Part shown: in pieces, positions 62,389 to 64,000 of the stretch
Layout: each line of letters begins with the position of its first letter
How positions within the stretch are numbered: the first letter of the stretch is position 1
Origin: Alphaproteobacteria bacterium MedPE-SWcel
GTDB taxonomy: Bacteria; Pseudomonadota; Alphaproteobacteria; Rhodobacterales; Rhodobacteraceae
Direction: 5' to 3'
Assembly (NCBI GenBank): GCA_001874255.1
Contig: MPDC01000008.1
Coordinates: 1 to 64,000, forward strand
DNA: 64,000 bases
Notes under the pieces: generated by a model
The model's database searches: none
The model's input: only the letters and a program-made list of their open reading frames with translations
Told to the model about the DNA's origin: nothing
Position numbers and translations under genes: made by a program

Positions 62389-63030
62389 ATGCGGTGCAGA
62401 TTCATCAGGAATTGGCTCGGCGGGGTCGCTATGGCTTTGCTTTCAACCGTGGCTCCACAAACGGCGAAAGCCTATCAGGTCGATTGTGCCATTCTGCTTT
62501 GCCTGGCCGGTGGGTGGCCCGCGTCAGCAGAATGTGCCCATGCCAGTGCTGTGTTTATCCGCCGGATTACGCCCTGGCCGATTGAGCCGCCGTTGCAAAT
62601 CTGGCGTTGCCCGATGGGTGTTTCGGAGCGCGCACCGCTGCAAAGCACGGTCCTGAAAATCTGGGAGGCCAGCAATCAAGCTGGCCAGTCGCGCGCCCAA
62701 GTCATTCTGGCACAGGTGGTCGAAGGCGGTGCCGACATCGACATCAGTGGCTTGGAGTTCGATTTCGTGCGCTCGATCCGTGTTTGGGATGTGCGGCACT
62801 ATAGCCATCGCGAGCGCGGTCGCGACGATGATTGCTCTGAGAGTTACAACATGCGCCTCGGGACCTACGGCACACAAGGCGAATTCGGCTGGCAACGCAC
62901 AACACCAGCGGCCGCTCCACAATGGGTTCTGCCGTCACGGCGCTGTTCGTCGTCAAGCTGGCGTCGCGGGGTCGGTGTCGAATGGGAAGATCACGAAGGC
63001 AACCATGGATATGAGTGGGTGGCCTACTAA
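62389..63030 (+). CDS. Exported plasmid/ICE-type hypothetical protein
   Basis: The 213-residue product starts with a signal peptide (about 1-29, AKA-Y) and then a Cys-bearing region (VDCAILLCLAGGWPASAECAHA) and the stretch IRRITPWPIEPPLQIWRCP. The pattern is one I associate with proteins beside conjugation genes in this group, but I cannot assign a function. The tail is Cys/Trp-rich (CSSSSWRRGVGVEWEDHEG). Confidence 0.65.
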   Translation: MRCRFIRNWLGGVAMALLSTVAPQTAKAYQVDCAILLCLAGGWPASAECAHASAVFIRRITPWPIEPPLQIWRCPMGVSERAPLQSTVLKIWEASNQAGQSRAQVILAQVVEGGADIDISGLEFDFVRSIRVWDVRHYSHRERGRDDDCSESYNMRLGTYGTQGEFGWQRTTPAAAPQWVLPSRRCSSSSWRRGVGVEWEDHEGNHGYEWVAY

Positions 63031-63032
63031 GG

Positions 63033-63338
63033 CTATTCGCCGATGTCCTTCATACGTTCTGCGATATCGCCCGCAATGCGCTCATACAGGGCGGCTTGCT
63101 TGTCCCTAGGAGAGCCAGGCTTCGGGTTCCTTCGACGGATGCGTTTGGCAAGCCAGAACAGCAGCCGGGCTGCTGGATCAGACGTCGCATCCGGTTCTGT
63201 GGCCGGATACTTCTCCTCTAGGGCGACGACGATTTCCTGGGACAGGCTGCGCCGGTTGAGGGAGGCATGCGTTTCCAGACGCTTCTTCAGCGCGGCAGGA
63301 AGCAAGAGTTTGAATTGGAGCAAAGCTTCTTCTTTCAT
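63033..63338 (-). CDS. Arc/CopG-type ribbon-helix-helix protein
   Basis: From the ATG at 63338, residues about 5-45 show the RHH pattern (LLQFKLLLPAALKKRLETHA, then SLSQEIVVALEE). The C-terminal half is basic. It starts beside two GGACA-N5-TGTCC sites, consistent with autoregulation. It converges on the exported-protein gene with a two-base gap. Confidence 0.75.
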   Translation of the reverse strand: MKEEALLQFKLLLPAALKKRLETHASLNRRSLSQEIVVALEEKYPATEPDATSDPAARLLFWLAKRIRRRNPKPGSPRDKQAALYERIAGDIAERMKDIGE

Positions 63339-63349
63339 GATTCCATGAT

Positions 63350-63389
63350 GGACAATATTTGTCCTCAATGATATGGACATTTAATGTCC
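63350..63389. promoter_or_regulatory. Two GGACA-N5-TGTCC operators between divergent RHH genes
   Basis: GGACAATATTTGTCC (63350-63364) and GGACATTTAATGTCC (63375-63389) are two 15-base inverted repeats 25 bases apart in the gap between the RHH gene and the RHH-integrase gene. The pairing fits cooperative RHH binding that represses both directions. Confidence 0.65.
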
Positions 63390-63407
63390 TTTTGTTGAAG
63401 TGTAAAT

Positions 63408-63722
63408 ATGAAGACAACCCAATTCAAACTGAACCTACCAGCGGACGTGAAAGCCTGGCTTGAAGAAGAAGCTGTGCGGAACTTGCGCTCGCAAGGCGCT
63501 CAGGTGGTGTCTTGTCTGCGGGCAGCCATGTCGCGGCAGGAAGCCGTGGGTGACCAGCACGCCCTTCGCTACAGAGGCGTCATGGAACTGGCTTGGTCCG
63601 GGTGTGATGACGATGAAATCGCGAGTTTTAGCGGCCACACCACCAAGGCCATGATCGTCAAGTACGCCGGTGAAGCGCGGCAGATTATGAGGGCGAGACA
63701 AGCCGCAGCCAAACGCAAGTGA
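63408..63722 (+). CDS. RHH domain fused to tyrosine-integrase C-terminus
   Basis: Residues 1-45 resemble an RHH domain (FKLNLPADVKAWLEEEA). Residues about 55-104 match the C-terminal end of a tyrosine integrase (ELAWSGCDDDEIASFSGHTT, then IVKYAGEARQIMRARQAAAK), with the catalytic His of GHTT and Tyr of KYAG. The Arg-bearing upstream box is missing. So it cannot recombine alone. The gene ends 80 bases before the tRNA-Cys 3' end, the expected attachment-site side. Confidence 0.7.
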   Translation: MKTTQFKLNLPADVKAWLEEEAVRNLRSQGAQVVSCLRAAMSRQEAVGDQHALRYRGVMELAWSGCDDDEIASFSGHTTKAMIVKYAGEARQIMRARQAAAKRK

Positions 63723-63802
63723 ACGAAGCCTGACCACAACAAGAACCTGATACCGTCAGTGATGCCGAGGAAACGAGAGAATGCATAAGTCATTGAATTT
63801 GT

Positions 63803-63876
63803 TGGAGGCGAGTACCGGAATCGAACCGGTGTACACGGATTTGCAATCCGCTGCGTCACCACTCCGCCAACTCGCC
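63803..63876 (-). tRNA. tRNA-Cys (GCA), with encoded CCA
   Basis: Read on the minus strand, the acceptor stem GGCGAGT/ACTCGCC, T-arm CCGGTTCGATTCCGG and anticodon loop TTGCAAA (anticodon GCA) are all present, and CCA is encoded at the 3' end. The 3' end faces the integrase fragment, so this tRNA is the probable attachment site of an integrated element that lies to its left. Bases 63877-64000 hold its upstream region and no other gene. Confidence 0.95.
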
Positions 63877-64000
63877 TTTTCAATCACTTGACCGTGGCGG
63901 GTGGTGTCCTGCCACATAGTGTGCCTCGCTGTCTATTAATGTTCAGGTTCATTCGCAAGAGGCAAAAAGCCCATCTGGCGGGAAAATCTCTCAGCGGCAG

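Overview
The window looks like accessory DNA from a high-GC alphaproteobacterium, most likely a Rhodobacteraceae (Roseobacter/Paracoccus-type) genome. The reasons are the codon and GC character, the TAXI-type binding protein, FNR-type TTGAC-N4-GTCAA boxes, a xylonate-type ABC/dehydratase operon and trb-type conjugation fragments. The right edge carries a tRNA-Cys gene (63803-63876). The C-terminal end of a tyrosine integrase lies beside its 3' end, so the window probably lies inside a tRNA-Cys-integrated element or a patchwork island. Broken trbB (left edge) and trbC (56.6-56.8 kb) are remains of a conjugation module.

Region by region. (1) 1.1-10.5 kb: two divergent operons of exported proteins, each ending in or containing a caspase-like (C14-type) protein, plus an orphan TAXI binding protein, a DUF4384 protein and an OmpA-family protein. 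(2) 11.3-21.5 kb: an oxidative cluster with a DyP peroxidase, a vanadium haloperoxidase, a second PAP2/haloperoxidase-fold protein, a subtilase with an abrupt C-terminus, two unknown proteins and a SARP/BTAD-like regulator. (3) 22.1-31.7 kb: a sugar-acid (Weimberg-type) operon with FadR-type regulator, ABC transporter, IlvD/Edd dehydratase, FAH-family enzyme and a convergent SMP-30 lactonase. (4) 32.2-35.3 kb: FtsH, a bacterioferritin-like ferritin without the haem Met, and a stress-type membrane protein, with two perfect FNR-type boxes. (5) 35.4-51.4 kb: a 13-gene cluster that reads as a RiPP-like modified-peptide pathway. It has a 67-residue candidate precursor ending in AAACW, an ATP-grasp enzyme, a clan-CD (C25-like) protease, a SPASM radical-SAM maturase, two further radical-SAM enzymes, a SAM methyltransferase, an HgcAB-like corrinoid/ferredoxin membrane fusion, an M14-like amidohydrolase, a GNAT-like protein, an E1/ThiF-hydrolase fusion, a second hydrolase and an EamA exporter. 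This is the most novel-looking system in the window. (6) 51.4-57.2 kb: repeats, a ribbon-helix-helix protein, a response regulator and a graveyard of broken genes (LysR, hsdR, IS3, hipA, trbC). (7) 57.2-63.9 kb: a 1431-residue STAND-like NTPase of likely defence function, small plasmid/ICE genes, an RHH-integrase chimera and tRNA-Cys.

The inferred logic of region 5 is that the precursor is made in excess from the first gene of a leader operon, with a stem-loop right after it. It is then modified by radical chemistry, with corrinoid-linked methylation and ATP-grasp/E1 activation, trimmed by the C25-like and M14-like enzymes, and exported by the EamA protein. Similar GKTACC-type repeats sit at the divergent promoter and upstream of the precursor. 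All functional calls come from motifs read by eye; no database search was run.
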